In this document: positions 1 to 9,798 of the stretch, piece after piece | Layout of the letters: every line of letters begins with the position of its first letter | How positions within the stretch are numbered: the first letter of the stretch is position 1 | Source: Pseudomonadota bacterium | GTDB taxonomy: Bacteria; Pseudomonadota; Alphaproteobacteria; Rhizobiales; Xanthobacteraceae | NCBI GenBank assembly: GCA_018240595.1 | Contig: JAFEFL010000034.1 | Coordinates: 1-64,000, forward strand | Length of the DNA stretch: 64,000 nt | Direction: 5' to 3' | Made by a program: the position numbers and the translations under genes | Notes under the pieces: generated by a model | The model's database searches: none | What the model was told of the DNA's origin: nothing | The model's input: the letters and a program-made list of their open reading frames with translations, nothing else

Positions 1-703
1 CGGCGGCCTCGATGAGGCTGTCGGGTGTGCCGGTGTCGAGCCAGGCAAAGCCGCGGCCCATTGGTTCGACATGCAGGAGGTTGCGCTCGAGATAGGCGCG
101 ATTGAGATCGGTGATTTCCAGTTCGCCGCGCGCGGAGGGGTCAAGATTGGCGGCCAGGTCGGCGGCGCTGGCGTCGTAGAAATAGAGCCCTGTTACCGCC
201 CAGGACGACTTCGGGTGCGCCGGCTTTTCCTCGATCGAGCGCGCCTGCATCGCCGCGTCGAACGCGACCACCGCGTAACGCTGCGGATCGGTGACCTGGT
301 AGGCGAAGATGGTGGCGCCTGTCGGGCGCGCGGCCGCGGTGCCGAGCAAATGGCGCAAGCCCGCGCCGTAGAAGATGTTGTCGCCGAGGATGAGGCAGGA
401 CGGTTGCCCGGCGACGAAATCGGCCCCGATGGTATAGGCCTGCGCGATACCGTCCGGCTCGGGCTGTACCGCATAGGACAGCGACAGGCCCCATTGGCCG
501 CCGTCGCCGATGAGGCGCTGGAACTGCGGCAAGTCGTGCGGCGTCGAGATCAGCAGAATGTCGCGGATGCCGGCGAGCATCAGCGTGGTCAGTGGGTAAT
601 AGACCATCGGCTTGTCGTAGACCGGCAGCAATTGCTTCGAGAGCACCGCGGTCATCGGCGACAACCTGGTGCCCGCGCCGCCCGCCAGAAGGATGCCCCG
701 CAT
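1..703 (-). CDS. rfbA: Glucose-1-phosphate thymidylyltransferase, 3' end cut by window edge
   Basis: This enzyme joins dTTP and glucose-1-phosphate to make dTDP-glucose, the first step towards dTDP-L-rhamnose and related deoxysugars. Reading the complement from ATG at 703 gives the N-terminal nucleotide-binding signature GGAGTRLSP followed by [12 protein letters not shown], both hallmarks of RmlA/RfbA. About 234 codons are present of a usual 290 or so; the C-terminus lies beyond base 1. The gene follows rfbB by 13 bases on the same strand, so the two are co-transcribed. rfbC and rfbD are not in the window and would be expected further left. The identification is firm; only the end is missing. 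Confidence 0.93.
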   Translation of the reverse strand, partial: MRGILLAGGAGTRLSPMTAVLSKQLLPVYDKPMVYYPLTTLMLAGIRDILLISTPHDLPQFQRLIGDGGQWGLSLSYAVQPEPDGIAQAYTIGADFVAGQPSCLILGDNIFYGAGLRHLLGTAAARPTGATIFAYQVTDPQRYAVVAFDAAMQARSIEEKPAHPKSSWAVTGLYFYDASAADLAANLDPSARGELEITDLNRAYLERNLLHVEPMGRGFAWLDTGTPDSLIEAA

Positions 704-716
704 CGCGCCCTGCCCG

Positions 717-1772
717 TTAGCCGGTCGTTTCGAGGACGCCGAGACGTTCGCCGCAATAGACGTGGTCGCGCAGCGGCCGCCACCAGGCCTCGTTCGCCAG
801 ATACCAGGCGACGGTTTTCTCCAGTCCCGTCGCAAAGCTCTCTTGCGCGCGCCATCCGGTCTCGCGCTCGATGAGCGCTGGGTCGATGGCGCAACGGCGA
901 TCGTGGCCGGGGCGGTCGGCGACGAAACGAATGAGGTCGGCATGCGGCGCACCTGCCGGCCGCAGTCGGTCGAGGATGCCGCAGATGCCGGTGACAACAT
1001 CGATGTTCGTGCGCTCGCTGCGGGCACCGATGTTGTAACGCTGACCGATGCGGCCACGATCCGCGACGAGATGCAGCGCCCTGGCGTGGTCGTCGACATA
1101 GAGCCAGTCGCGGACATTGGCACCGTCGCCATACACCGGCAGCGGCCGGCGATGCAGCGCATTGAGGATGGTCAGCGGAATAAGCTTCTCGGGAAACTGC
1201 CGCGGCCCGTAATTGTTCGAACAGTTGGTGATCATCGCCGGCAGGCCATAGGTGCGCTGCCATGCCGTCACCAAATGGTCCGATGCCGCCTTCGACGCGG
1301 AGTACGGCGAGGACGGATCGAACCGCGTCTTCTCGGTGAACAGCCCCTCGCCACCGAGCGAGCCGTAGACCTCGTCGGTCGACACATGCAGGAAGCGGAA
1401 CCTGCCCTGCTCGCGCTTTGGCAAATCGGACCAGTAGGCACGCGCCGTCTCGAGCAGCGCGAAGGTGCCGACGATGTTGGTCTCGATGAAGGCGGCGGCG
1501 CCGCGGATCGAGCGATCGACATGGCTTTCGGCGGCGAGATGATAGACGCGGTCCGGCCGGAACGAGGCCATGGCCGACGCCATGGCGGCGCGGTCCGCGA
1601 TGTCGGCTTTGAGGAAGCGGTAATTGGCGCGGCCTTCGACTCCAGCGAGGCTGGCCGGATTGCCGGCATAGGTCAGTTTGTCGACGTTCAGCACCTCGGC
1701 GCCGGCCTGCACCAGTTGGTGCACCAGAGCCGACCCGATGAACCCCGCCCCGCCGGTCACCAGGATGCGCAT
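717..1772 (-). CDS. rfbB: dTDP-glucose 4,6-dehydratase
   Basis: Converts dTDP-glucose to dTDP-4-keto-6-deoxyglucose in the cytoplasm, using bound NAD. The 351-residue product has the extended-SDR Rossmann motif TGGAGFIGS at residues 6-14, the family-typical LTYAGN segment near 33, [12 protein letters not shown] near 80, and the catalytic YSASK motif. Length is normal for RfbB/RmlB. ATG at 1772 begins directly with the Rossmann strand, so the start is secure. It lies immediately upstream of rfbA. A possible promoter sits about 90-118 bases upstream of the start. Confidence 0.95.
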   Translation of the reverse strand: MRILVTGGAGFIGSALVHQLVQAGAEVLNVDKLTYAGNPASLAGVEGRANYRFLKADIADRAAMASAMASFRPDRVYHLAAESHVDRSIRGAAAFIETNIVGTFALLETARAYWSDLPKREQGRFRFLHVSTDEVYGSLGGEGLFTEKTRFDPSSPYSASKAASDHLVTAWQRTYGLPAMITNCSNNYGPRQFPEKLIPLTILNALHRRPLPVYGDGANVRDWLYVDDHARALHLVADRGRIGQRYNIGARSERTNIDVVTGICGILDRLRPAGAPHADLIRFVADRPGHDRRCAIDPALIERETGWRAQESFATGLEKTVAWYLANEAWWRPLRDHVYCGERLGVLETTG

Positions 1773-1861
1773 AGCCCGCCAGCCCTGCCGGCGCGCCCAG
1801 GCCGGAGCCGAAAAACGGCAGTCCCGACCAACGCGCGCGGCACTAGAACTCTCAGGCTATA

Positions 1862-1890
1862 TATATTTCCGGTTTAGTGCCCGGCCGCAA
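1862..1890 (-). promoter_or_regulatory. Candidate sigma70-type promoter for rfbBA
   Basis: On the minus strand a TTGCGG (1890-1885) is followed after 17 bases by AATATA (1867-1862) inside the only AT-rich patch of the 162-base gap between rfbB and the FMN reductase gene. Spacing is ideal, but each hexamer matches consensus only partly, so this is a candidate only. Confidence 0.3.
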
Positions 1891-1934
1891 GCCAAAATCG
1901 CGCCGTGAGGTGCCGACCGACCCCGGCGCCCGCT

Positions 1935-2501
1935 CTAGGCCTTCACGCGACGGATGAAGCCCGCGAAGGCGGCCAGCTGGGTCTTGATGATGTCCTTGGT
2001 CGGCTGGTCGGTCAGTTCGAGCGTTTGCTTGTCGAACTTGTTCTGCGCGAAGGTGACGAAGATTTCCGGCGTGCCGAAGGTGAAGGCGTTGAGATAAGTC
2101 AGCGCCATGCGCATGTGATACTGCATGCGCGAGCCGCCGAGCGGCCCTTGGCTTGCCGACTGGATCGCCACCGGCTTTTCCTTGAACGGCTGATCCTTCA
2201 TGCGGGACACCCAGTCCATCGCGTTCTTCAGCGCGCCCGGGATGGTCCAGTTGTATTCCGGAGTCACGATGATCACACCGTCGGCGGCGCGCACGGCATC
2301 GGCCAGCGCCTGCACCGAGGCCGGGAAGCCATCGGCGTCCTGGATGTCCTGGTTATAGAACGGAATGGTGTCGTAAGGCGGCGACTCGACGAAGGTCATG
2401 CCGGCCGGCGCCAGCGGCGGCAGCGCGCGCACCAGCGCGTGATTGTAGGAGTTCTTGCGCAGCGATCCGCAGATCGTCAGGACCTTGAGCTCTCCAGTCA
2501 T
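1935..2501 (-). CDS. NADPH-dependent FMN reductase family protein
   Basis: A flavodoxin-like quinone/azo/chromate reductase of the NAD(P)H:FMN oxidoreductase family (ChrR/YieF-like). The 188-residue product shows the FMN phosphate-binding loop GSLRKNSYN near residue 12 and the TPEYNWTIPGALKNAMDW segment typical of the family. The ATG at 2501 is preferred over an upstream GTG (2522) because it has a GAGGGG ribosome site five bases upstream. It faces the same way as rfbB but with a 162-base gap, so it is probably a separate unit. The true electron acceptor cannot be told from sequence. Confidence 0.88.
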   Translation of the reverse strand: MTGELKVLTICGSLRKNSYNHALVRALPPLAPAGMTFVESPPYDTIPFYNQDIQDADGFPASVQALADAVRAADGVIIVTPEYNWTIPGALKNAMDWVSRMKDQPFKEKPVAIQSASQGPLGGSRMQYHMRMALTYLNAFTFGTPEIFVTFAQNKFDKQTLELTDQPTKDIIKTQLAAFAGFIRRVKA

Positions 2502-2624
2502 GTCATCCCCTCGCCTCACCACATTCGCGATTGCAGAGCACCATGCAAAAAGCGCGTCCCGTGACCGTCACGGAACGCGCAATCTGTCAAATTCGGAGAA
2601 CCAACGCCAGAGCCGGCGCTTCGT

Positions 2625-3497
2625 TCACTTCTCGTCGGCGATGGTGTTCTTCAGAATGCCGATGCCGCCGATTTCCACCTCGATCGTGTCGCCGTTCTTC
2701 ATCCACACCGGCTCCGGCTTGCGGGCGTGGCCGACACCCGATGGCGTACCGGTGAAGATGACATCGCCCGGCTCCAGCGTCATGCCTTCGGTGAGGTAGA
2801 CCAGCGATTCGGCCACCGGGAACATGAAGTGGTCGGTGTTCGAGGACTGCATGGTGTTGCCGTTGAGACGGCTCTCGATCTTGAGGCCCTTGCCGCCGCG
2901 CGGCAGTTCGTCGGCGGTGATCATCCACGGGCCGTAGCTGCCGGTCTGATCGAAGTTCTTGCCCATGCCCCACTGCGTGGTGTGGCGCTGGTATTCGCGG
3001 ATCGAGCCCTCCATGCCGCAGGTGTAGCCGGCGACGCAGTCGGCAGCGTTCTCCAGCGTCAGGTGCTTGGCGCGCTTACCGATGACAACGACCAGCTCGG
3101 CTTCATAGTCGAACTGGATCGACTTCTTCGGACGAATGAGCGGCGCGCCGGGCGCGACGAAAGACGACATGACGCGGAAAAAGATCGACTGGAATTTCGG
3201 GATGTTGTCTTTCTGCGGGCCTTCCTTGACGTGATCGAGATAGTTCAGGCCGAGGCAGATGACCTTGCCCGGGTTCTGCACCGGCAGCGCGAACTTGACG
3301 CCGGCGAGCGGGCGCCGCGCCGAAGCCGGGGCTTTCTTCACCACGTCGGCCAGCGATTTGACGTCGCCGCCGGCGCGCAGGAAGGCGCCAAGCTCGGAGG
3401 CGATCTTGTTCTCGGCGGCGTGCACGTCGACGACGGTGTCGCCGTCGATCACGCCGAGGCGAACGCCGCTATCGGTTAGGAAATTGACGATCTTCAT
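2625..3497 (-). CDS. Fumarylacetoacetate hydrolase (FAH) family protein
   Basis: Metal-dependent hydrolase/decarboxylase family that cleaves C-C bonds in 2-oxo acids such as fumarylpyruvate or homologous ring-cleavage products. The 290-residue protein has an N-terminal cap region and the FAH core: CLGLNYLDHVKEG, the metal-ligand segment FDYEAELVVVIGK, GYTCGMEGSIREYQ and the C-terminal TGTPSGVGHAR loop. The segment around GMEGS departs from the common NDVSARD version (Asp to Glu), as in a known FAH subfamily. ATG at 3497 has a GAGG site seven bases upstream; the GTG at 3509 is less likely. Substrate is not predictable; it sits alone between FMN reductase and egtD. Confidence 0.87.
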   Translation of the reverse strand: MKIVNFLTDSGVRLGVIDGDTVVDVHAAENKIASELGAFLRAGGDVKSLADVVKKAPASARRPLAGVKFALPVQNPGKVICLGLNYLDHVKEGPQKDNIPKFQSIFFRVMSSFVAPGAPLIRPKKSIQFDYEAELVVVIGKRAKHLTLENAADCVAGYTCGMEGSIREYQRHTTQWGMGKNFDQTGSYGPWMITADELPRGGKGLKIESRLNGNTMQSSNTDHFMFPVAESLVYLTEGMTLEPGDVIFTGTPSGVGHARKPEPVWMKNGDTIEVEIGGIGILKNTIADEK

Positions 3498-3657
3498 GTG
3501 CTGCCTCACCAGACTTTCGTTCGAACGGCGCCTGAACGCGCGCGCAATGCGAGGTGAGGCTTAGCGCAGAGTGAGGCTTCCCTTCAACTGCCTGAAAGGC
3601 CCACGTTTTTCGGATTGCGGAACGATGGGCCGCCCCCCCATGGCCTGCCACTCGGAG

Positions 3658-4641
3658 TCAGCGCTTGGGCTCGGCCAAAGAGAAGGCCTGGATCGAGAAG
3701 CGGCAATCGTCGTCCATCCAGACGCCCACCGGCTCCCAGCCGACGCCGCGCGCCAGCGCGGCCAGCGATTCCGCCGTATATTTGTAGCTGCTCTCAGTAT
3801 GGATGGTTTCGCCGGCGCGGAATTCGAAGCACTCGCCGGCAACTTTCACCTTCTGCCGCTTCAGGCTGGCCAGATGCATCTCGATGCGCTGGCGCTCGCG
3901 ATTGTAGAAGGCATGATGCTCGAAGCTGTCGAGATCGAAGTTGCCGCGCAGCTCGCGGTTGATGCGCACGAGCACGTTGAGATTGAACTTTTCTGTGAAG
4001 CCTGCGGTATCGTTATAGGCTTCGTTGAGAACCTCGGCATCCTTCACCAGGTCGGCGCCGATGATCATCTTGGCGCCGGGACCAAGCGTCTTGGCCGCGT
4101 TGCGCAGGAACGCCGCCGCTTCGTGCGGCTCGAAATTGCCGATCGTCGATCCGGGAAAGAAGCCGACGCGCGCCGGCGCCTCGAGCGCCTCCTGCGGCAG
4201 CGTAAACGGCTGGGTAAAGTCGGCGGTGATCGGCAGCACGTTGAGCGACGGGAAATCCGGCCGCAGTTCGGCCGCTTCCTGCTCGACCATCGGACCGCAG
4301 ATATCGACCGGCACATAGGCCGCGAGCGCCGGCACAGCCGCGAGCAGGATGCGCGCCTTCTTGTTCGAACCCGAACCAAATTCGACCAACGCGGCACCCG
4401 CAGGGATAAGCTGGGCGATTTCCGCGCCGTGCTTGCGCAAAATATCCATCTCGCAGCGCGTCGGGTAGTACTCCGGCTGCTCGGTGATACGCTCGAACAA
4501 TTCCGAGCCGACGGCATCGTAAAAATACTTCGGCGGCAAGCGCTTGCGCTGCTGACTCAAGCCTTTGAGAACATCAGCCTCGAACGCCGACTGTTCGTCG
4601 TCGACGGGGGTAAAAGTATTGGAACGTGCCAACGCGACCAT
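3658..4641 (-). CDS. egtD: L-histidine N-alpha-methyltransferase (ergothioneine biosynthesis)
   Basis: Trimethylates the alpha-amino group of histidine with three SAM molecules to give hercynine, the first step of ergothioneine synthesis. The 327-residue length fits EgtD. The SAM-binding loop EFGSGSNKK is at residues 87-95, and the C-terminal FSIQAFSLAE tail and ESSYKY segment are typical. The start is ATG 4641 with AAGAGGG just upstream. It is 53 bases downstream of egtB on the same strand, so the two form an operon egtB-egtD. EgtA, EgtC and EgtE are not nearby; many proteobacteria have only the B-D pair here. Confidence 0.94.
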   Translation of the reverse strand: MVALARSNTFTPVDDEQSAFEADVLKGLSQQRKRLPPKYFYDAVGSELFERITEQPEYYPTRCEMDILRKHGAEIAQLIPAGAALVEFGSGSNKKARILLAAVPALAAYVPVDICGPMVEQEAAELRPDFPSLNVLPITADFTQPFTLPQEALEAPARVGFFPGSTIGNFEPHEAAAFLRNAAKTLGPGAKMIIGADLVKDAEVLNEAYNDTAGFTEKFNLNVLVRINRELRGNFDLDSFEHHAFYNRERQRIEMHLASLKRQKVKVAGECFEFRAGETIHTESSYKYTAESLAALARGVGWEPVGVWMDDDCRFSIQAFSLAEPKR

Positions 4642-4694
4642 ATGGCCCTCTTAGTGCAAATGCCGTGTGTTAATTCCGTTGCCGGCGTTCCGGT

Positions 4695-5948
4695 TCAGGC
4701 AAATTCGGCCAATCGCAGGCCGCTGAACTGCCAGCGCGCAGCTGGGGGAAAGAAATTGCGGTAACTCGAACGCTCATGCCCTTCCGGTGTCGCCAGCGAC
4801 GAGCCGCGCAACACCATTTGTCCGCTCATGAACTTGCCGTTGTACTCGCCCAGCGCCCCTTCGATGGCTCGGTAGCCCGGATAGGACAAATAAGCGCTCC
4901 GCGTCCATTGCCAAGCCACGCCGAAGGCGTCGTCCAGCAAGCCGCTCCGGGCCGAAACCTCCCACTCCTGCTCGCTCGGCAGGTGTTTGCCGGCATAACG
5001 GGCAAAAGCGTCGGCCTCGTAATAGCTGACATGCAAAACTGGAGCAGCCGGATCTACCGGCTTTAGCCCGGCAAGCGTCATGACATGCCAGGTTCCATCG
5101 TCCTGCCGCCAGTAGCCCGGCGCTTCCCAGCCCTCGGCCTGCACCGTAGCCCAACCATCCGACAGCCACAGCGACGGCGTGCGGTAACCGCCGGCGGCAA
5201 TGAATTCGAACCACTGCGCGTTCGTCACCAGATGACGCGCAATGCGCATCTTCGGGATCAGCGTCTCGTGACGCGGCAGTTCGTTGTCGAAGCAAAACCC
5301 TTTGCCGTCATGGCCGATCGGTTGCACGCCTGCCGGCACATCGACGAAATCGTTCACGGCGCGCGGACCGCTGGCGATACCCGGCATGCGCCAGGCCGGA
5401 TTATAGGCGGGATTGGTCGGGTTCTGCGCGAAGGCATGCAGGATGTCGGTAAGCAGCAGCTCTTGATGCTGCTGCTCGTGATTGAGACCGATCTCGAGAA
5501 TTTCGAAGACGCGCGGCGCATCCTGCTCCGACACGTTGGCGATCAGCTTTTCCACCGCCCCATCGACATAGGCGCGATAGCGCGTGACTTCTTCGCTGTT
5601 CGGCCGCGTGATCAGGCCACGCTGCGGCCGCGCATAGCGCGGACCGGCGGCGACGTAGTAGGAATTGAACAGGAACGGAAAGCGTTCGTCGAAGATTTTG
5701 TACGACGCATCGTATTCGCGGACGAGAAAGGTCTCGAAAAACCACGTCACATGTGCGCGGTGCCACTTGGTGGGCGACGCATCCGCCATCGACTGCACGA
5801 TCTGGTCTTCCGGCGACAGATGCGACGCGCGCTCCTCCGTTTCGGCGCGCACGCGGCGATAGGCTGAAAGCCAGTGTCCGCGCCGATCGTCGATGGAAGA
5901 GGCTTCAAGCAACGCGCCGGACATCGACGACTTTGCGGGCTGGGCCAT
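4695..5948 (-). CDS. egtB: Hercynine oxygenase, ergothioneine biosynthesis protein EgtB
   Basis: Non-heme iron sulfoxide synthase that joins hercynine to a thiol (gamma-glutamylcysteine or cysteine) with O2. The 417-residue protein has an N-terminal DinB-like helical domain holding the iron ligands: His in KWHRAH (63-66) and the HEQQHQE motif (157-163). A C-terminal formylglycine-generating-enzyme-like domain contains SEQEWE, WQWTRSAY and VLRGSS. ATG 5948 has a GGAGG site. It is first in the egtBD operon and divergent from mtnA across 255 bases. Confidence 0.94.
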   Translation of the reverse strand: MAQPAKSSMSGALLEASSIDDRRGHWLSAYRRVRAETEERASHLSPEDQIVQSMADASPTKWHRAHVTWFFETFLVREYDASYKIFDERFPFLFNSYYVAAGPRYARPQRGLITRPNSEEVTRYRAYVDGAVEKLIANVSEQDAPRVFEILEIGLNHEQQHQELLLTDILHAFAQNPTNPAYNPAWRMPGIASGPRAVNDFVDVPAGVQPIGHDGKGFCFDNELPRHETLIPKMRIARHLVTNAQWFEFIAAGGYRTPSLWLSDGWATVQAEGWEAPGYWRQDDGTWHVMTLAGLKPVDPAAPVLHVSYYEADAFARYAGKHLPSEQEWEVSARSGLLDDAFGVAWQWTRSAYLSYPGYRAIEGALGEYNGKFMSGQMVLRGSSLATPEGHERSSYRNFFPPAARWQFSGLRLAEFA

Positions 5949-6203
5949 GAACGGGCCTCCGTGCGATCAGTACTGACAGAGAAGCACGCCCCCGGGGCGG
6001 ATTCACATTACATAGATACGACTGGCGGACGAAATAGTTCCACTTCCGCAATTCACATACAACCGTGGACGGGTTCACTTTTCGTCGAGCTTGACGGGAT
6101 GCGCGGCTCGCCGCGAAATGCGGATTCGTCCGTTCTGGCAAGGCGATAGCCGTCGATTGAAACCCCGTCTCCACGTCTCTATAAGGGCGCATCGGGGGGG
6201 CTT
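5949..6203. other. Intergenic region between divergent egtB and mtnA
   Basis: These 255 bases must carry the promoters of both egtBD (leftward) and mtnA (rightward). There is a run of Gs and a G-rich ribosome site just before the mtnA ATG. I see no convincing -35/-10 pair, operator palindrome or riboswitch-like structure. Confidence 0.5.
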
Positions 6204-7304
6204 ATGCGCGTTAACGGCAAATCCTATCGTACGATCTGGGTTAGTGATGATGGCCGCTCCGTCGATATCATCGACCAGACCAAGCTGCCGCACCGATTCG
6301 TCATTGTGACGCTTCGGACGCTCGCGGAGGCTGCGCACGCCATCAAATCCATGCAGGTGCGGGGCGCGCCGCTGATCGGCGCGGCCGCCGCCTATGGCGT
6401 CTGCCTCGCGGTAGCGGCCGATGCCTCCGACGAATCGCTCGACCGCGCCTATGACACTCTGCTCGCGACACGACCGACCGCGGTCAATCTGCGCTGGGCG
6501 CTCGACGAAATGCGCGCCACGCTACGCAACCTGCCGCGTGAGGCGCGCCTCGCCGCCGCCTACAAGCGCGCCGCGGAAATCGCTGACGAAGACGTCGCCG
6601 CCAACGCCGCGCTGGGGGAAAACGGCGCCGCAATGCTGCGCGACATCGCCGCAAGGAAGAAAAGCGAGCGCGTCAACGTGCTGACCCATTGCAATGCCGG
6701 GTGGCTCGCCGCGGTGGATTGGGGCACGGCGCTGGCGCCGATCTACAAAGCGCATGAGGCCGGACTGCCGATCCATGTCTGGGTCGATGAGACACGGCCG
6801 CGTAATCAGGGCATGAGCCTGACGGCGTGGGAGCTCGGTCAGCACGGCGTGCCGCACACCGTGATCGCCGATAATGCCGGCGGCCACCTGATGCAGCATG
6901 GCATGGTCGATGTCGTCATCGTCGGCACCGACCGCACCACCGCGCGCGGCGACGTCTGCAACAAGATCGGCACTTATCTGAAGGCACTGGCGGCCAAGGA
7001 CAATAATGTGCCGTTCTATGTGGCGCTACCTTCACCGACCATCGACTGGACGCTGCAGGACGGCGTCAAGGAAATCCCGATCGAGGAGCGTAGCGGCGAA
7101 GAACTCTCGCGCATGAGCGGGCGCATGCCCGACGGCTCGGTGGTTGAAATCGATATTGCGCCGGAAGGCAGCCCGATGGCGAACTACGCCTTCGACGTGA
7201 CGCCGGCGCATCTGGTCAGCGGCTTGATCACCGAGCGCGGCATCTGCGCGGCCAGCGCCGATGGCTTGCGCGGCCTGTTTCCCGACCGCGCGCCCAAAGA
7301 GTAA
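6204..7304 (+). CDS. mtnA: S-methyl-5-thioribose-1-phosphate isomerase
   Basis: Isomerises 5-methylthioribose-1-phosphate (and often 5-deoxyribose-1-phosphate) to the ribulose form. The 366-residue protein has the eIF2B-like isomerase fold with [16 protein letters not shown] near residues 50-65, the catalytic Cys163 in the THCNAGW motif and Asp243 in [11 protein letters not shown]. It ends ten bases before a bifunctional aldolase/dehydrogenase gene, so the two are co-translated. None of mtnB, mtnC or mtnD is nearby, which argues against the classical methionine salvage pathway and for an aldolase shunt. Confidence 0.92.
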   Translation: MRVNGKSYRTIWVSDDGRSVDIIDQTKLPHRFVIVTLRTLAEAAHAIKSMQVRGAPLIGAAAAYGVCLAVAADASDESLDRAYDTLLATRPTAVNLRWALDEMRATLRNLPREARLAAAYKRAAEIADEDVAANAALGENGAAMLRDIAARKKSERVNVLTHCNAGWLAAVDWGTALAPIYKAHEAGLPIHVWVDETRPRNQGMSLTAWELGQHGVPHTVIADNAGGHLMQHGMVDVVIVGTDRTTARGDVCNKIGTYLKALAAKDNNVPFYVALPSPTIDWTLQDGVKEIPIEERSGEELSRMSGRMPDGSVVEIDIAPEGSPMANYAFDVTPAHLVSGLITERGICAASADGLRGLFPDRAPKE

Positions 7305-7314
7305 GAGGATAGTG

Positions 7315-9369
7315 ATGGAAAACCTGTGGTCCGACGAGGCCGCGCGCGCGGCCGTCGCGAAATACACCGGACAGGGCGTCAACGAGGACCTTGCTCTGCG
7401 CACCTATACGACGCGGCTGCTCGGCGGCGAGCCGCGCCTCGTGCAGCACGGCGGCGGCAACACCTCCGTCAAAACAAAAGTCACCGACCGGCTCGGCAAG
7501 ACCATCGACGTGCTCTGCGTCAAGGGCTCCGGCTGGGACATGGGTGTGATCGAACCGCCGGGATTGCCGGCGGTGAAGCTTGGGCCCCTCCTCGAACTCG
7601 CCGCGCTCGACGCGCTCAGCGACGAGGACATGGTGAACCTGCAGCGCACCAACCTGATCGACGCAGGCTCGCCGACGCCGTCGGTCGAGACGCTGCTACA
7701 CGCCTTCATCCCGCACAAATTCGTCGACCACACCCACGCCAATGCGACCTTGTCGCTGTGCGACCGGCCGGACGGCATGGAACTGTGCAAAAAGGTGTTC
7801 GGCCCCAAGGTGCCGGTGATCCCCTTCGTGATGCCGGGCTTTGCCCTGGCGAAGAAGGCCAAGGAAACCTACGAGGCCAATCCCGGCTGCATCGGCCTGA
7901 TGCTGCACAAGCACGGCATCTTCTCGTTCGGCGCCACGGCGCGCGAGGCCTATGACCGGATGATCGAGCTGGTCAGCCTCGCCGAAAAGGAGCTCGCCAA
8001 GGGCGCCGGAAAAACTCTGGTGCAAGTCAAGCTGCCGGCGCAGCTTGCTAGCGCCGCCGACATCGCCCCGGTCCTGCGCGGTCTGCTGGCGAAGCCACTA
8101 GACGCTACCGAGGGCCGCTATGCCCGCGTCGTGCTCGATCATCGCGCCACGCCGAAGGTGATGGAATATGTGAACGGCGCCGAGCTCGCACGTTACAGCC
8201 AGCAAGGGCCTGTGACGCCTGATCATGTCATCCGCACCAAGCCCACACCGGTGATCCTGCCCGCCCCCGAGGCGGGCAAGCTCGACGACTTCGCCAAGGC
8301 GGCGCGCGCTGCGATCGATAAATTCCGCGCCGACTACCGCGGCTATTTCGAGCGCCACAACGCAAAAGCCAATCCGAAGAAGAAGCCACTCGACGACACG
8401 CCGCGCGTCGTGCTGGTGCCCGGTCTCGGCCTGTTCGGCGTCGCGCCGACGGCTAAGGATGCCGCCGTCACCGCCGACATCGCCGAGACCTGCGCCTCGG
8501 TCGTGCTCGATGCCGAGAAAACCAGCCGCTTCGAGACCATCACCGAGGCCGACCAGTTCGACATGGAGTACTGGTCGCTGGAGCAGGCCAAGCTCGGCAA
8601 ATCCACACCGAAGCCATTGCAGGGCCAGATTGCCGTCATCACCGGCGGTGCCGGCACCATCGGCAAGGCGACCGCCGCTGCGCTCAAGCGCGACGGCGCT
8701 GAGATCGTGCTGTTCGATCTGGATGCCGACGCTGTGCAGGCCGCGGCAAAGTCGCTGGGCGCGCTCGGCGTCCAATGCGATGTGACGAACCGCGCTTCGG
8801 TTGATGCCGCGTTCATGACCGTGGCTCAGAAGTTCGGCGGCATCGACATCCTCGTCTCCAATGCCGGTGCCGCGTGGCAAGGTCGCATCGGCGAGGTCGA
8901 TGACGCAACCTTGCGCAAGAGCTTCGAACTGAATTTCTTCGGCGCGCAGAACGTGGCGCAGGCGGCGGTGAAGATCATGCTGACGCAGGCGACCGGCGGC
9001 ACACTCCTGTTCAACATCTCGAAACAGGCGGTGAACCCGGGCCCGAATTTCGGCCCCTACGGCCTGCCCAAGGCGGCGGCGCTAGCGCTGATGCGGCAAT
9101 ACGCGATTGACTACGGCGCCGACGGCATTACCGCCAATGGCGTCAATGCCGACCGCATCCGTTCCGGCCTGTTGACCGACGCCATGGTCGAGGCCCGCTC
9201 CAAGGCGCGTGGTCTGTCCGAACGCGATTACATGAGCGGCAACCTGCTCGGCCGCGAGGTGCGGGCCGAGGATGTCGCCGAGGCTTTCGCAGCGCTCGCG
9301 GTGGCGCGTAAGACCACCGGCGCGGTGCTCACGGTCGATGGCGGCAATATCGCCGCGGCGCTGCGCTAG
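7315..9369 (+). CDS. Bifunctional class II aldolase / short-chain dehydrogenase (RhaD-ADH type)
   Basis: A 684-residue fusion. The N-terminal part is a class II (zinc) aldolase that would split a ribulose- or rhamnulose-type 1-phosphate into dihydroxyacetone phosphate and an aldehyde; zinc-ligand histidines are visible in HTHANA (139-144). The C-terminal part, from about residue 437, is an SDR with TGGAGTIGK, SNAGAAWQG and a YGLPK active site, suited to oxidising or reducing the aldehyde. The family is usually named rhamnulose-1-phosphate aldolase/alcohol dehydrogenase. Position ten bases behind mtnA suggests the substrate here is 5-methylthioribulose-1-phosphate or 5-deoxyribulose-1-phosphate. 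ATG 7315 is chosen because it follows the mtnA stop and an AAGAGG site; the in-frame 7261 start would lie inside mtnA. Confidence 0.9.
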   Translation: MENLWSDEAARAAVAKYTGQGVNEDLALRTYTTRLLGGEPRLVQHGGGNTSVKTKVTDRLGKTIDVLCVKGSGWDMGVIEPPGLPAVKLGPLLELAALDALSDEDMVNLQRTNLIDAGSPTPSVETLLHAFIPHKFVDHTHANATLSLCDRPDGMELCKKVFGPKVPVIPFVMPGFALAKKAKETYEANPGCIGLMLHKHGIFSFGATAREAYDRMIELVSLAEKELAKGAGKTLVQVKLPAQLASAADIAPVLRGLLAKPLDATEGRYARVVLDHRATPKVMEYVNGAELARYSQQGPVTPDHVIRTKPTPVILPAPEAGKLDDFAKAARAAIDKFRADYRGYFERHNAKANPKKKPLDDTPRVVLVPGLGLFGVAPTAKDAAVTADIAETCASVVLDAEKTSRFETITEADQFDMEYWSLEQAKLGKSTPKPLQGQIAVITGGAGTIGKATAAALKRDGAEIVLFDLDADAVQAAAKSLGALGVQCDVTNRASVDAAFMTVAQKFGGIDILVSNAGAAWQGRIGEVDDATLRKSFELNFFGAQNVAQAAVKIMLTQATGGTLLFNISKQAVNPGPNFGPYGLPKAAALALMRQYAIDYGADGITANGVNADRIRSGLLTDAMVEARSKARGLSERDYMSGNLLGREVRAEDVAEAFAALAVARKTTGAVLTVDGGNIAAALR

Positions 9370-9388
9370 GATTTGCGGGTTCGGGCGC

Positions 9389-9646
9389 TCAGAGGCCCGC
9401 AGGACGCGAGACCATCTTGCGGCGCAATTTCTCAAGGAAACCGGCGACCAGCACCGAACTGTTGCCGGGATCGATCGTGCGCCACGCCGACTCCAGCGCA
9501 TCGACGGCCCGAGTGCGGGCCTCGACGCTGTCGCCGGCGAATCCGACATAGGCCTTCAGTTCGAATTCGGCCTGCCAGATTGTCCGATCGCTCGGATTCT
9601 GATGGCAATTCTTCAGCGCCGCCAAGCAATTGGTCAAAACATCCAT
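9389..9646 (-). CDS. Small hypothetical protein
   Basis: An 85-codon reading frame of normal amino-acid composition (leucine/alanine helices, few runs of Arg/Pro) in a gap that otherwise has no gene. The protein starts MDVLTNCLAALKNC and looks like a soluble helical protein. No family is recognised. It is convergent with the aldolase/dehydrogenase gene and divergent from gmhA. The ribosome site before ATG 9646 is weak, so this is a plausible but unproven gene. Confidence 0.45.
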   Translation of the reverse strand: MDVLTNCLAALKNCHQNPSDRTIWQAEFELKAYVGFAGDSVEARTRAVDALESAWRTIDPGNSSVLVAGFLEKLRRKMVSRPAGL

Positions 9647-9798
9647 GGACCGAGTATGCCGATCTGACCGCACACGGCAAGGCTGGCCATGAAGAAGACC
9701 ACAAGCGACAGGAGCCCCACCGGGCCTGGTTCCTTGCCCGGCCCCTTATAAACGTGCAATTTCGCCGTCGCGCCAATAGGGTAAGGAAGTACCAAGCA

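Noticed and set aside
3571..4764. 397-codon plus-strand open frame
   Set aside because: Antisense to egtD, whose identity is certain; composition is typical of a shadow frame.
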